A DNA stretch of 64,000 bases from Altererythrobacter epoxidivorans (GCF_001281485.1 NZ_CP012669.1:682001-746000), one strand, 5' to 3'; counted from the stretch's first letter, positions 19,373 to 29,159 are shown. Notes: generated from the sequence alone by a model not told the origin. Translations and numbers: made by a program.

Positions 19373-19382
19373 CTGGAAATTC

Positions 19383-19904
19383 TCAACTGGAAATGCGGAT
19401 ACGGCCCATGAAGTCGCGTTTGCCGACGGGCACGCCTTTCATCCGCAGGATGTCGTAAGCGGTAGCGCAGTGGAAATAGAAATTCGGCTGGCTGAAGCTA
19501 AGCAGGAAATCCTCGGCCTTGAAGTCCAAGCCGCTGCCCTTGAATTCGAAGCGCATCGGCTGGCCGATAAAACCCTCGAATTCTTCCTCGGTCAGCGCTC
19601 CCATGAATTCCGTCGCTGCTGCGAGCTTTTCACGCAGGCCATCGAAACTTGCCGGGGGCGGGTTGAGATCGGGGCTGTACGAACCCTTGCGAACACCCTC
19701 GACCGAACCCATCGTGTGTTCGGCAACGCACTTCACCTGGTAGCTGAACGGAAGCATGTCCGAATGAATGCACGATGCGATCACGTCGGCTTCCGAAACG
19801 GCATTCTCGCCGCACCAGTTTTCGGCGGTGTCGACAAGATGGCGTGCGGTGCCGAGCATCTGCAGGGCGCTGGGAACATAGGCGGCGTGAAGGGACATCG
19901 GCAT
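19383..19904 (-). CDS. DUF1993 family protein
   Basis: 173-aa soluble protein. DUF1993 (DinB-like helical bundle) features are visible: the N-terminal helix SLHAAYVPSALQMLGTARHLVDTAENWC, HSDMLPFSYQVKCVAEH near 57-73, and the C-terminal FSQPNFYFHCATAYDILRMKGVPVGKRDFMG block. DinB-like proteins often bind metal through spaced His residues; several are present. Function unknown. The ATG at 19904 follows GGGAGAG by 6 nt. Confidence 0.85.
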   Translation of the reverse strand: MPMSLHAAYVPSALQMLGTARHLVDTAENWCGENAVSEADVIASCIHSDMLPFSYQVKCVAEHTMGSVEGVRKGSYSPDLNPPPASFDGLREKLAAATEFMGALTEEEFEGFIGQPMRFEFKGSGLDFKAEDFLLSFSQPNFYFHCATAYDILRMKGVPVGKRDFMGRIRISS

Positions 19905-19972
19905 CGGTTCTCTCCCGGATACGAAAAGGCCCGGCAATCACGCGCGACTGCCAGGCCCAAAACTTATTTGAC

Positions 19973-20662
19973 TTAACGGACGCGCGGCCCGCCGAACGGC
20001 AGCGGCGGAGGGGGACGGCGCGCACCACGCGGCAGCTGTGCCTGATAGGCGCGGCCGCAATGTTCGACGCAATAGGGGAAGCCGGGGTTCACGGCTTCGC
20101 CGCAGAAATGGAAATCGGGTTCGCCCGGATGGCCCATCGGCCAGCGGCATACCTTGTCCGACAGGTCGAGCAGGCTCGTCTTGTCGGCAATCTCCGGGCT
20201 CGGCTTCGCCGGGACAAGGCGGCGAGGCGGCGCTGGCGGAATCGGTGCCTGCTGGTCGCCGGGGCCCTGACGCAGGAAGCCTCCGGGGCCGACCGAAACG
20301 ATCTTGGGCAGATCGGGCGTCGGATTGGGCACCGGCTGCGAAGGCACCGAACTGCTCGCAGCGGTAGCTGCACGCGGCTCTTCAGCCTTGGGTGCAGGCT
20401 TCGCGATAGGCTTCTCGGCCGGCTTGGGCGCGGCCTTTACTGCAGGTTTCTTCGGAGCCGCCTTGACTGCCGGCTTCTTGGCCGCAGCCTTCTTGTCATT
20501 CGCTTTCACCGGGGAAGGGCGCGCCTTGAGGCCAAGGCGGTGCGCCTTGCCGATCACGGCATTGCGGCTCACGCCGCCAAGCTCGTCGGCGATCTGGCTG
20601 GCGGTCGCGCCGCCTTCCCACATCTTCTTGAGTGTTGCGATCCGTTCGTCGGTCCAACTCAT
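19973..20662 (-). CDS. gcrA: GcrA family cell-cycle regulator
   Basis: Sigma70-interacting regulator that reads GANTC methylation state in alphaproteobacteria. 229 aa. The N-terminal helix-turn-helix MSWTDERIATLKKMWEGGATASQIADELGGVSRNAVIGKAHRLGL is diagnostic. It is followed by a long Lys/Ala/Pro-rich linker and a C-terminal domain with CRWPMGHPGEPDFHFCGEAVNPGFPYCVEHCGRAYQ, whose Cys/His pattern is conserved in the family. The ATG at 20662 is chosen over one 21 nt upstream because MSWTDE is the family start. It is divergent from an ABC permease. Confidence 0.95.
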   Translation of the reverse strand: MSWTDERIATLKKMWEGGATASQIADELGGVSRNAVIGKAHRLGLKARPSPVKANDKKAAAKKPAVKAAPKKPAVKAAPKPAEKPIAKPAPKAEEPRAATAASSSVPSQPVPNPTPDLPKIVSVGPGGFLRQGPGDQQAPIPPAPPRRLVPAKPSPEIADKTSLLDLSDKVCRWPMGHPGEPDFHFCGEAVNPGFPYCVEHCGRAYQAQLPRGARRPPPPLPFGGPRVR

Positions 20663-20733
20663 GTAATCTCGAATCCTGTTCAAATACTGCGACGCGCTTG
20701 CCAGCGGCTGCCCATGGCCCTAACCGCGCCTGT

Positions 20734-21636
20734 ATGGCCGATCAAGCACCTGTCAGCCCGAACACCGAAATGGGCATTGCGGACACATCCCTCGCTATCG
20801 ACAATGCCGGGGAGGGAACCCGGTTTCCGCCGCGGGGGCAGCCGATCATCACCGGCATCAACCGCATCGGATTGTGGAGCCTCTATATTAAGGAGGTTCG
20901 CCGATTTCTCAAGGTGCACACGCAGACAATTTGGGGCCCTGCGGTCACGACGCTGCTGTTCTTGATCATCTTCACGGTCGCGTTGGGACGCGGGGGACGC
21001 GAAGTCCTGGGCGCCCCCTTCGCAACCTTCGTCGCGCCAGGCCTGATCGTGATGGGCATGATGCAGAACGCCTTCGCCAATTCCAGCTTCTCGCTGCTGT
21101 CCGGCAAGATCCAGGGGACGATCATCGACCTGTTGATGCCGCCCCTGTCGGAAGGCGAACTGATGACAGGTATCATCGCCGCAGCCGTGACGCGCGCCAT
21201 TCTGGTCGGCGGCACCGTGGCTCTCGCGATGGTCCTCTGGCCGAGCATCCATCTTGGCGTCGAACATTGGTGGGCGGTTATCTGGTTCGGCCTGATGGGG
21301 GCAGTGATGCTTTCGATACTCGGCCTTGCGACTTCTATCTGGGCAGAGAAATTCGATCACAACGCAGCGATCACGAACTTTGTGATTGCACCGCTCAGCC
21401 TGCTTTCTGGCACTTTCTACACCATCGAGAACCTTCATGGTGTTTTCCAGGCAGTCAGCCGCGCCAACCCGTTCTTCTATGTCATTTCGGGCTTCCGCTA
21501 TGGTTTCCTGGGCCAAAGCGACATGGGTGATGCTGCGCATGTCGCCATGGCAGGGCTTGGGCTGTTGGTGCTGAACCTCGTGATGGGGATCGTGACCTAC
21601 CGCGTGCTGAAATCGGGCTGGAAGCTCAAGGATTAG
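20734..21636 (+). CDS. ABC-2 type transporter permease
   Basis: 300-aa inner-membrane protein with about six helices following an N-terminal soluble stretch. IKEVRRFLKVHTQTIWGPAVTTLLFLIIFTVALG and GLIVMGMMQNAFANSSFSL mark an ABC-2 permease; PLSLLSGTFYTIENL..NPFFYVISGFRYGFLG is the classic C-terminal block of drug, polysaccharide or daunorubicin-type exporters. No ATPase gene is adjacent in the window, so the partner is encoded elsewhere. Substrate unknown. Confidence 0.88.
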   Translation: MADQAPVSPNTEMGIADTSLAIDNAGEGTRFPPRGQPIITGINRIGLWSLYIKEVRRFLKVHTQTIWGPAVTTLLFLIIFTVALGRGGREVLGAPFATFVAPGLIVMGMMQNAFANSSFSLLSGKIQGTIIDLLMPPLSEGELMTGIIAAAVTRAILVGGTVALAMVLWPSIHLGVEHWWAVIWFGLMGAVMLSILGLATSIWAEKFDHNAAITNFVIAPLSLLSGTFYTIENLHGVFQAVSRANPFFYVISGFRYGFLGQSDMGDAAHVAMAGLGLLVLNLVMGIVTYRVLKSGWKLKD

Positions 21637-22235
21637 TCCAGAGGAGACCGGTCCCGTTTCTCGATCGCGCGTCGACCGATCTCGGAAATCTTCTCGTACG
21701 CTGTCATCACGTCGGGGACCTGGCCGATAGCCATGTGCTCGACTGTAGAATCACCATCACTATCCTTGCCGACACCGATGGCGACTTTGAGGAAGCCAGA
21801 GCCGTCGCGATTTTCCATCCGCTCGATCAGACCGATGCGGCTGGTGGGCACGCTTCTTACCGAAAGTGATCCATGCAGCCGGATTTCCAGCAGACGCTCG
21901 TTCGTCACCGCGAACAGGATCTTGTTCCGATCATAAAGCGGCTTGAATGGTGTCAGCAGCATGCCGAGACCGACGACCACAAAAGGCACTCCAAACAGCG
22001 GAAATGCCCATGCGAGCCATCCCCCTGGACCCGAGCTGGCTTCGATGCCCTGCGCGGCCATGACAGTCCAGAACACCGAAAATGCGGTCCATGGAATGGC
22101 GAACAGGTAAATCCAGAACGCGAGCTTCTGCACACGCGGCAGCGGGCGCGCCTGCCACACCACACGTTCGCCGACTCTCAATTCACGCCTGAGGGCGAGG
22201 TCGAGCGCATCTTGGGAAAATTTGAGGCCGTCCAT
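21633..22235 (-). CDS. PH domain-containing membrane protein
   Basis: 200 aa. After a short basic region (RRELRVGERVVWQARPLPR) come two membrane helices (about 38-62 and 73-98). A C-terminal bacterial PH-like domain follows (YDRNKILFAVTNERLLEIRLHGSLSVRSVPTSRIGLIERMENRDGSGFL). Function unknown. The stop overlaps the convergent ABC permease stop by 4 nt (TTAG). The ATG at 22235 gives MDGLKFSQDALD; an upstream open stretch has no support. Confidence 0.75.
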   Translation of the reverse strand: MDGLKFSQDALDLALRRELRVGERVVWQARPLPRVQKLAFWIYLFAIPWTAFSVFWTVMAAQGIEASSGPGGWLAWAFPLFGVPFVVVGLGMLLTPFKPLYDRNKILFAVTNERLLEIRLHGSLSVRSVPTSRIGLIERMENRDGSGFLKVAIGVGKDSDGDSTVEHMAIGQVPDVMTAYEKISEIGRRAIEKRDRSPLD

Positions 22236-22278
22236 CAACGCTCCTTTACACCAAAGCGTTTCGGAAATCGTTCCTCGA

Positions 22279-22659
22279 TCAATGGGTGAGCGCGCGGCGC
22301 ATCCGATAGCGGCTACCGTCGAATTGTTCGAACAATTCCGGCAAGTGAGGGTGGTCGACAGGCCCGGCACCATGATCGGCGAGCAGGTTCTGCTGGCTCA
22401 CGTATGCGACGTAGGAACCCTCCTCGTTTTCGGCCAGAAGGTGGTAATAGGGCTGGTCGCGATCCGGACGGATGTCTTCCGGGATCGACTGATACCATTC
22501 CTCGCTATTGGCAAAAACGGGGTCCACATCGAACACGACGCCGCGAAAATCGAACATGCGGTGGCGGACGACATCACCGATGCCGAAGCGTGCGCTAGCA
22601 TGTCGAGGGACTTCGATCGTGCGGCCAGCCTGGGCCGAAAAGAACACTGAGCGTTCCAT
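22279..22659 (-). CDS. hspQ: Heat shock protein HspQ / hemimethylated DNA-binding YccV-like
   Basis: 126-aa small protein. FGIGDVVRHRMFDFRGVVFDVDPVFANSEEWYQSIPEDIRPDRDQPYYHLLAENEEGSYVAYVSQQNLL is the family core. HspQ is described as a Lon specificity enhancer in enterobacteria, while the domain was first noted for hemimethylated oriC binding. An N-terminal extension (MERSVFFSAQAGRTIEVPRHASA) precedes the core; the exact start is uncertain (ATG at 22671 also possible). Confidence 0.88.
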   Translation of the reverse strand: MERSVFFSAQAGRTIEVPRHASARFGIGDVVRHRMFDFRGVVFDVDPVFANSEEWYQSIPEDIRPDRDQPYYHLLAENEEGSYVAYVSQQNLLADHGAGPVDHPHLPELFEQFDGSRYRMRRALTH

Positions 22660-22818
22660 AGTCCGTAGCATATGGGATTTCGCAACTGCGAAACAAGCTG
22701 TGCTTCGGAAGATTCCCCAGTTTTCGGACGATTGGGGGCTTGGCAAGGGGCTGGGCATGGGTTAACGGGCGCGCTCGCTTCGACCGGGGCTTCGGCCCAT
22801 CAAGCGCACCCGACATGC

Positions 22819-22908
<90 letters not shown>

Positions 22909-22983
22909 GTCACCTCCGACAAAAATTTGATAGATTTCAGCGGGGAAAGAGCCTCGTTCTTCGTCGATCCAGCGGGCCGGCAG

Positions 22984-23769
22984 TTACTGCCCTTTGCGTT
23001 CCGCCCTGTGATTGGCCGCTGCTCCCGACAGCCCCTGCTTTGCCTCCTCGGTCGTCAGCAGGTCGGCAAATCGCCGGGACTCCTCCCTCAAGTCGTCCAT
23101 TTGCACCGGTGACTGTGCGCTTCTGACCAGATGCTTGATGTGGCGCACTGCGTGGGGAGAGCGCGATGCAATGTCGCGCGCGAGCGCCATCGCCCGGTCG
23201 AGTGCGCTGTCGCTGCTGTCACGTTCCACCAGTTGTTCGAAGATCCCGAGCCTGAATGCCTCGGCCGCGTCGACCAGCGTTGGCCGAAGCATCATTTCCA
23301 ATGCTTTCCCGCGCCCGACCACCTCGGTCAGTCGCTGGGTTCCGCCGCCACCGGGAAGGATGCCGACAGAAACTTCGGGAAGGCCGAAACGCCAGTCGCC
23401 GTCCTTTGCCACCCGAATGTCGCAGGCGAGCGCGAATTCCAGGCCACCACCCCAGGCTGAGCCCTCTATCGCAGCAATGACCGGGACAGGCAGGTGCTCG
23501 ATGTCCCACAGCACGTCATCCATGCTGCGATCCCAGCCTGCATTCTCTCCACGCGTGTTGTCATCGAGTTCCTCGACCGAGAAGTGCCGGATGAAATATC
23601 CCGACTTCGCATTGCCGGTGAAGACTACGGCCCTCACATCGCTCTCCTGCAAGCGGGGGAGCATCGCATTGAGCTCGTTCATCGTCTGCGGCGTCATCAC
23701 CTGGAGAGGTGGGTTGTCGAACCGGATCAGCGCGATTCCGTCTGCGACTTCGAGTTCGAGATGGCTCAT
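22984..23769 (-). CDS. Enoyl-CoA hydratase/isomerase family protein
   Basis: 261-aa crotonase-fold enzyme acting on acyl-CoA thioesters. The oxyanion-hole segments are IRHFSVEEL and IEGSAWGGGLEFALACDIRVA (about 105-125). FGLPEVSVGILPGGGGTQRLTEVVG contains a Glu in a catalytic position. This suits 2-enoyl-CoA hydration or a related reaction; the substrate is not deducible. Its start overlaps the upstream MFS gene stop by 4 nt (ATGA), so the two form one operon. The catabolic context (TonB receptor, SDR, TetR) suggests degradation of a lipid-like or steroid-like compound. Confidence 0.88.
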   Translation of the reverse strand: MSHLELEVADGIALIRFDNPPLQVMTPQTMNELNAMLPRLQESDVRAVVFTGNAKSGYFIRHFSVEELDDNTRGENAGWDRSMDDVLWDIEHLPVPVIAAIEGSAWGGGLEFALACDIRVAKDGDWRFGLPEVSVGILPGGGGTQRLTEVVGRGKALEMMLRPTLVDAAEAFRLGIFEQLVERDSSDSALDRAMALARDIASRSPHAVRHIKHLVRSAQSPVQMDDLREESRRFADLLTTEEAKQGLSGAAANHRAERKGQ

Positions 23770-25214
23770 AGGGGTGTCGCTTTCACCTTGTTCATTCCGA
23801 AGGTGGCGAGCCGCCCTTCGTGTGCAGTCTGGTCGATCGAATAGAACTTCCACGTTGCGATCGACGCGAAGCTAAGGATCGAGGCGAGGCCGAGAAACCA
23901 CCAGCCGAGGGCATCCAGCGTCACTTGGGATACCTGTCCCGGGATCGCCTGTCTCGGGAATGCGATCATCGTTAGGATCGCGCCGCCCAGCGCGGTGCCG
24001 ATTGCCGTGATAACCTTCTGGATAAGCTGGTCGGCAGCGGTGATCAGCCCTTCCGAACGCCGGCCTGTTCGTTCCTGCGCCTCTTCCACGATGTCCGCAA
24101 TCATCGAGCTGACGAGAATGAAGCCGCCATAGTTCAGAAGGCCGCCAAAGAATGCGAACAGCACCAGCACCGGCAACAGCATCGGCGAACCGTTGGGCAG
24201 GAAGAGGTCCAGCATGCGCAGAAGCAGCGGCAGGTTCACGATTGCCGTGCCGATGAAGAACAAGGTCATGCAGGCAATTTTCTTGCCGAACCTTCGCCCA
24301 GTGATACCGGCAATCAGCGCGCCGAAAGGAGCGGATATGAAGCTGGCCAGTGCCAGCCACATGAAGGCCGCCGCAGGAAGCGCCCAGATATAGGTCGCAA
24401 TATAGGCCTCGAGCACAGTCCTGATGCCGAAACCTATTCCCGCCAGCGCCCCTGCCGCGACTGCCACTGCCATGTTTCCATTGCGCAGTGTGGCCCATGC
24501 CTCGTGCAGGGAGGCGAGCATCGGGACATGCCGGTCCTCCGGCTGGTAAAGATGCCCGATGTAGCGGCGCGTGCCACAGGCGTTGATGAACATCGCGATC
24601 ACGCAAACAATCGCAACCGCTATGCCCAGATGCCCGTAACCCGACCGGATCAATTGCCCTACCGTCCCTTCCGTCGGCGCCAGGAAATAGCCGAGGCCCA
24701 TGACGGTGCTGGCCAGTGCGCCGAGCGTCCCCAGGACCCAGCGCCACGCGACGAGGTTGGTGCGTTCGTGATAGCCGGGGGCGAGTTCGGGGGTCAGTGC
24801 CGTTGCCGGGACCTCGAAGAACGAAAAGGTCAGGTTCAGCAGCAAGAGGGTTACTGCGAACCAGCCGAGCGTAGCGGCATCGCTCCATCCCACGGGCGGG
24901 TTCCAGAACATCGCTATCAGGATCGCAGCTGGGACTGGCGCTGCGAACATGAGCAGGTGCCTGCGACCCAGCTTGCTGCTGAGATTGTCCGAGAAATGTC
25001 CGATCGCCGGGTCCCACATGGCGTCCACTATGATGGATGCCCCCATCACGAGGCCGACGAGTCCGGCATCGAGCCCCACGACCTGGCTATAGAACAGCAG
25101 GATCAGCGATCGCAGGTAAAGCAGCGATCCGTTAGCCATGGATCCGATGCCGTGCGACATCTTTACGCCGATCGGCAGGCGCGCTGGTGCAGCCGTCATT
25201 GGTGCATTCGCCAT
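23766..25214 (-). CDS. MFS transporter, GPH (glycoside-pentoside-hexuronide) type
   Basis: 482-aa inner-membrane carrier with about 12 helices. GLVMGASIIVDAMWDPAIGHFSDNLSSKLGRRHLLMFAAPVP (about 55-95) is the conserved loop 2-3 region of the GPH sodium/proton symporters. The substrate is unknown; in sphingomonads such carriers often sit in TonB-linked uptake operons. The ATG at 25214 follows GGGAGAGAGTA. It overlaps the downstream hydratase by 4 nt. Confidence 0.88.
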   Translation of the reverse strand: MANAPMTAAPARLPIGVKMSHGIGSMANGSLLYLRSLILLFYSQVVGLDAGLVGLVMGASIIVDAMWDPAIGHFSDNLSSKLGRRHLLMFAAPVPAAILIAMFWNPPVGWSDAATLGWFAVTLLLLNLTFSFFEVPATALTPELAPGYHERTNLVAWRWVLGTLGALASTVMGLGYFLAPTEGTVGQLIRSGYGHLGIAVAIVCVIAMFINACGTRRYIGHLYQPEDRHVPMLASLHEAWATLRNGNMAVAVAAGALAGIGFGIRTVLEAYIATYIWALPAAAFMWLALASFISAPFGALIAGITGRRFGKKIACMTLFFIGTAIVNLPLLLRMLDLFLPNGSPMLLPVLVLFAFFGGLLNYGGFILVSSMIADIVEEAQERTGRRSEGLITAADQLIQKVITAIGTALGGAILTMIAFPRQAIPGQVSQVTLDALGWWFLGLASILSFASIATWKFYSIDQTAHEGRLATFGMNKVKATPL

Positions 25215-25306
25215 TACTCTCTCCCGCCGGTTTCTACCGGCCATTGCTTGAGGTCATCGATCTTTGTCGTCGACGGTTCGCCCCCGTTTATCCAATCAGT
25301 TCATCG

Positions 25307-25576
25307 TCAGGCCCTCCACCGGGCCATCGCTGCGCCGGTGGGCAGGTTCCATTGCAAAAGGTCGCTCAAGCCAAGGGGGATAGCGGCGGCAAACGTGCAG
25401 GGATGCCGCCGCCCCCAGCGCGATCTGGTCTGGTCGGAGAGATGACCAATCACCGGAACGATGAAGGCATCGAGGACTAGCGCGACCATGATCGCAAGGC
25501 CCACCAGATCGGCCGGGAGGCCGACCGCCTGATCTCAGAGCGAGGGCAACAGCGTGGAGAAACCGTTGTCCCTCAT
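25307..25576 (-). pseudogene. Decayed GPH-type MFS transporter fragment
   Basis: Reading the minus strand from the ATG at 25576: MRDNGFSTLLPSL, then an in-frame TGA at 25537-25535, then QAVGLPADLVGLAIMVALVLDAFIV and GHLSDQTRSRWGRRHP..FAAAIPLGLSDLLQWNLP, ending at a TGA at 25307. The second part is a clear N-terminal GPH carrier segment (the SDxxRSRWGRRHP loop). Everything after about residue 80 is missing, and the stop plus an apparent deletion before it break the start. It lies directly upstream of the intact MFS gene and is probably a relic of a second or duplicated carrier. Confidence 0.8.
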
Positions 25577-25669
25577 CCCGCAGGGGGTCGGCCCAAACCC
25601 TTGAGCAGACAAGATTGGGATGCCGGGCCACATGCCGACCCGGAAAACCGGATGCGGCCCGGCCCGCCA

Positions 25670-28174
25670 TCAGAAGCGAACCTGCAATTCCGCACCGATC
25701 TGGCGCGGCGGGTTGTAGGAATATAGCTGGCCGTAGCCCGGTGCACTGGTGCCGCCATTTCCGGCGGCACCGATATACCCCACGGTGTCGAAGACATTGC
25801 GGACATAGCCGATAAGCGTCAGCTTGCCCGTCGGATCGATATAGGTGACGCGGGCGTCGACCTGGTCCCAACCCGGCGCCTTGCCGGTCACCGAGTTGAA
25901 AACATCGTAATAAGCCTTGGAGCGATAGGCATAGCTCGCAGCAAACATCAGGTGTGCATCGCCGATCGGCACGTCGTACAGTCCGGCGAGGTAAAGCTTG
26001 TGCTTCGACGTCGTCGGTGAACGCTTGCCTTCCAGATCGACCAGGACCGTGCCGGGCTGGTTCGGATCGTCGAACAGGCGCGGTGCCTTCTGGATGGTGG
26101 AGTCGAGATAGGAATATGTTCCGGTGAGCTCCAGCTGATCGGTCACGTTCCATGACGTTTCGACCTCGAGGCCGAGCGAGCGTGTCTTGTCGATATTGAA
26201 GAAGTTTGTCGTGTTCAGGCCGAGCGCCGCGCTCAACGGGACAGAGATCGGAATCTGGGCGTCGCGGTAATCGTAATAGAAGCCGGTAACGTTCAGGGTC
26301 GTCCGCGGCATCGGCCGGGTCTTGATGCCAACCTCGAACGCGTCGACCTTTTCGTTCTTCACTTCCGGCTGGGCCGCAAAGTTGCCGAGGTTGAAGCCGC
26401 CAGCCTTCAGGCCGCGATTGTAGCTGGCGTAGATCATGGCATCGGGGCTGAACTCATAGTCGAGCCCGAGGCGCCACGACCAACCGTCGTAGGTTCCACT
26501 GAGTTCGCGTGCCTGCGGACCCGATCCCGGCACCTGAAGGACATAGGTCGTGATATCCTGCGCGGCGGTGAAGGGGCCGCAGCCACCGAAACCGATCACG
26601 CCATAGGGTTCCAGAACGCAGTAGGCCGAGCCCACCGGATTGTAGTTCACGAGACGATAGGTTTCGCTGCCCTTCTTCTTGTCGGAAGAATAGCGCAGCC
26701 CTGCCGTGATCTTCAGCGCGTCCGTCACCATGAAGTCCGCCTGCCCGAAAGCGGCGTAACTATCGATTTCAAGGTCACCCGTGCCCGAATAGAACGAGCG
26801 AAGCGGGTTTTCCGCGCAGGAGGCCTGGATGCCGAATGCCGCGTCGACGCACACCGGGTTTGCCAGCGCGAGGGCCATGTCGTCGGTTCCCGCACCACCC
26901 TGGAACCAGTCAATCGGCTGTTTGAAGCGTTCGTGATACTGGTAGAGGCCGAGCACCCAGTTGAATGGCGCGCCCGCACCGGAATTCGAGAGTGTCAGCT
27001 CGTTCGAATAATAGCTCTTATCCTCGACATATCGCTGGATGTAGGTCGGGTCGTAGGAATACGAGCCATAGAAGGAGCCGACTGCCTCGTCCCGCAAGGT
27101 CGCCGACGAATAATCGAGGTCGGTATAGAGCGTGTAGAGATATTGCGAATAGCCACCGACGTATTTCAGCTGGACATCGTCTGTCAGCGCGATCTGCATA
27201 TTGGCCACGAAGTTGTGGTTGCGGCTGAGCGTATCCTCGTTGGTAGTATTGCGGTTGATCGTCCAGGGATCGTCAACGCCGGGATTGGTTTCGGTGTAGC
27301 CGTAGCCGGGATTCGGAACCAGCGCGCCTGACGGGAAGATTTCTGCGGTCGAATAGGGGGTGACGAGATTGGTCTGGCCATACAGTTCGTGATCCCACTC
27401 GGCGTGCGAATATTTCAGCCAGAGGTTGAACGCATCGCCCGCGTCATATTCAAGCTGCCCTTCGAACAGCATCCGTTTGAGCGATCCCTGATCGTCACCG
27501 GGGCCGATGTTCTTGAACGCTTCGTCGATCGGTCGCGGCCCCATCTGGACCGAGGCACGAAACTTGAGCGCATCGGAAATCGGACCCGTCAGCACGCCTT
27601 CGGCGACCAGGCCGCCATAGCGGTCACCCGAAAGCCGCCATTCGCCGCCGAGGATATCGGCAGGGCGCTTCGAAATGACGTTGATCGCGCCGCCGACGGA
27701 ATTGCGACCGAACAGCGTACCCTGCGGCCCGCGCAGGATCTGGACCGACTGGACGAACATGGAACTCTTCGACGCTTCGGCATTGGAAGAGGTGTAGAGC
27801 CCGTCATTATAGACTGCGACGCCAGGATCGGACCCGATGATGTTGGTCAGGCGGCCGACGCCGCGAACGGAAAGCCTGTCGAGCTGCGCGTTGAAGCTGA
27901 GACCCGGCGTGACATTGGTCATGTCCTGAATGGTGTCGATGCCCAGTCGGTCACGGTCGACATCGCCGAATACAGTCACAGCGACAGGAACGTCCTGGAG
28001 GTCTTCCTCGCGCCGTTGTGCGGTCACGATGATGACATTCGGGTCCTGGGAAGGTGCTACGGCGCCTGCGTTTGCGGTGGCCGTGCCAGAGGTATCTTGC
28101 GCCGCAGCTGGCGCTGCCATGCCGGCCGTGACTGCCATAGTCGCGGCGCCTATCAGGTATCTCGTTTTCACCAT
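25670..28174 (-). CDS. TonB-dependent receptor
   Basis: 834-aa outer-membrane active transporter. Signal peptide MVKTRYLIGAATMAVTAGMAAPAAAQ; TonB-box-like NVIIVTAQRREEDLQDVPVAVTVF (about 45-70). The plug domain contains LSVRGVG and LRGPQGTLFGRNSVGGAINVISKRP. A 22-strand barrel follows, ending in ELQVRF with terminal Phe. The substrate is unknown; the QRREEDLQDVPVAVT signature is the sphingomonad type often used for complex carbon sources. It is followed upstream by an SDR and a TetR-type regulator. Confidence 0.94.
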   Translation of the reverse strand: MVKTRYLIGAATMAVTAGMAAPAAAQDTSGTATANAGAVAPSQDPNVIIVTAQRREEDLQDVPVAVTVFGDVDRDRLGIDTIQDMTNVTPGLSFNAQLDRLSVRGVGRLTNIIGSDPGVAVYNDGLYTSSNAEASKSSMFVQSVQILRGPQGTLFGRNSVGGAINVISKRPADILGGEWRLSGDRYGGLVAEGVLTGPISDALKFRASVQMGPRPIDEAFKNIGPGDDQGSLKRMLFEGQLEYDAGDAFNLWLKYSHAEWDHELYGQTNLVTPYSTAEIFPSGALVPNPGYGYTETNPGVDDPWTINRNTTNEDTLSRNHNFVANMQIALTDDVQLKYVGGYSQYLYTLYTDLDYSSATLRDEAVGSFYGSYSYDPTYIQRYVEDKSYYSNELTLSNSGAGAPFNWVLGLYQYHERFKQPIDWFQGGAGTDDMALALANPVCVDAAFGIQASCAENPLRSFYSGTGDLEIDSYAAFGQADFMVTDALKITAGLRYSSDKKKGSETYRLVNYNPVGSAYCVLEPYGVIGFGGCGPFTAAQDITTYVLQVPGSGPQARELSGTYDGWSWRLGLDYEFSPDAMIYASYNRGLKAGGFNLGNFAAQPEVKNEKVDAFEVGIKTRPMPRTTLNVTGFYYDYRDAQIPISVPLSAALGLNTTNFFNIDKTRSLGLEVETSWNVTDQLELTGTYSYLDSTIQKAPRLFDDPNQPGTVLVDLEGKRSPTTSKHKLYLAGLYDVPIGDAHLMFAASYAYRSKAYYDVFNSVTGKAPGWDQVDARVTYIDPTGKLTLIGYVRNVFDTVGYIGAAGNGGTSAPGYGQLYSYNPPRQIGAELQVRF

Positions 28175-28211
28175 TTGCTCTCTCCCACTCGCGCAGCCAT
28201 TTGCGGCAGCG

Positions 28212-29060
28212 TCATTTCCCGTTTGCAGCAGCAGCCATGGCCGACGCGTAGAGCGCCTCCCTGTCCTGTTGCCTTTGCTCCCAGATTTCCGGATCCCAGC
28301 TGTGGCGTGGCCCGACCAGCATCCCGCCATCGACGATCAGGTGGGTGCCGGTTACGAACGAAGCCTTGTCGCTCAGCAGGTGGGCGATGTTGTCGGCAAT
28401 GTGTTCCGGGATCCCCGCGATTTGCAGGGGCTGCGCCTTCGGGGCCTGTTTGCGCATATGCGCGTCCACCATCTGTGCCGCAGCGGGAAAATCCTTGAAC
28501 CCGGCGGTGTAGATCCCGGTGAGGATCATGCCCGGACAAACGGCATTCACCCTGATCCCCCGATGGGCGAGCTCGGCTGCCGTCACCTTGGTCAATTGCA
28601 GGACGCCTGCCTTGGCCACCGCATAGGCGAGCGGCGAATAGCCGGGCCCGAACGATGCGACCGAGGCTACATTCACAATCGTCCCGCCATCGCTCATCGC
28701 TTTCGCCGCATGATGGGTGCAAAGTGCCGCAGATGTCAGGAGCAGTCGAAGGGTGGAATTCCAGCCTTCCAGATCGAATTCGAGGATCCCTGTCTGCGAA
28801 CCGCCGGCGCCTGCGTTGTTCACCAGCGCCGATAATTGCCCCAATCGGGCCACCTCGGCGAACATGGCCGCAACCGCATCACCGTCTGTTACATCGCATT
28901 CGACTGCCTCGGCGTCGTTGCCGCATTCGGCAGCAACCCTTTCTGCGCTCTCGCGGTCGATGTCCGCCACGCAGACCCTGTACCCGGTTTCGGCCAGCTT
29001 GAGCGCAGTGGCCGCTCCGATACCCGAGCCGCCACCGGTGACGAGTGCAATTTTGGCCAT
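28212..29060 (-). CDS. Short-chain dehydrogenase/reductase
   Basis: 282-aa NAD(P)-dependent oxidoreductase. TGGGSGIGAATALKL (about 8-22) is the cofactor motif. DIDRES after strand 2 suggests NAD preference. NNAGAGG near 81 and the catalytic Ser, YAVAK (Tyr, Lys) near 144-148 are intact. A C-terminal extension (SWDPEIWEQRQQDREALYASAMAAAANGK) is longer than the minimal family. It is probably co-transcribed with the TonB receptor downstream (38-nt gap). The start at 29060 gives MAKIALVTGGGSG. Confidence 0.9.
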   Translation of the reverse strand: MAKIALVTGGGSGIGAATALKLAETGYRVCVADIDRESAERVAAECGNDAEAVECDVTDGDAVAAMFAEVARLGQLSALVNNAGAGGSQTGILEFDLEGWNSTLRLLLTSAALCTHHAAKAMSDGGTIVNVASVASFGPGYSPLAYAVAKAGVLQLTKVTAAELAHRGIRVNAVCPGMILTGIYTAGFKDFPAAAQMVDAHMRKQAPKAQPLQIAGIPEHIADNIAHLLSDKASFVTGTHLIVDGGMLVGPRHSWDPEIWEQRQQDREALYASAMAAAANGK

Positions 29061-29159
29061 TCGTTTTCCTCTCCCACGTCGAGCGTATTTGGATTCTGAT
29101 GCGAGAGTCAAATGAATTTAGAAATAACTGAAAACACTAAAGAAAAGGGAACATGTTGG

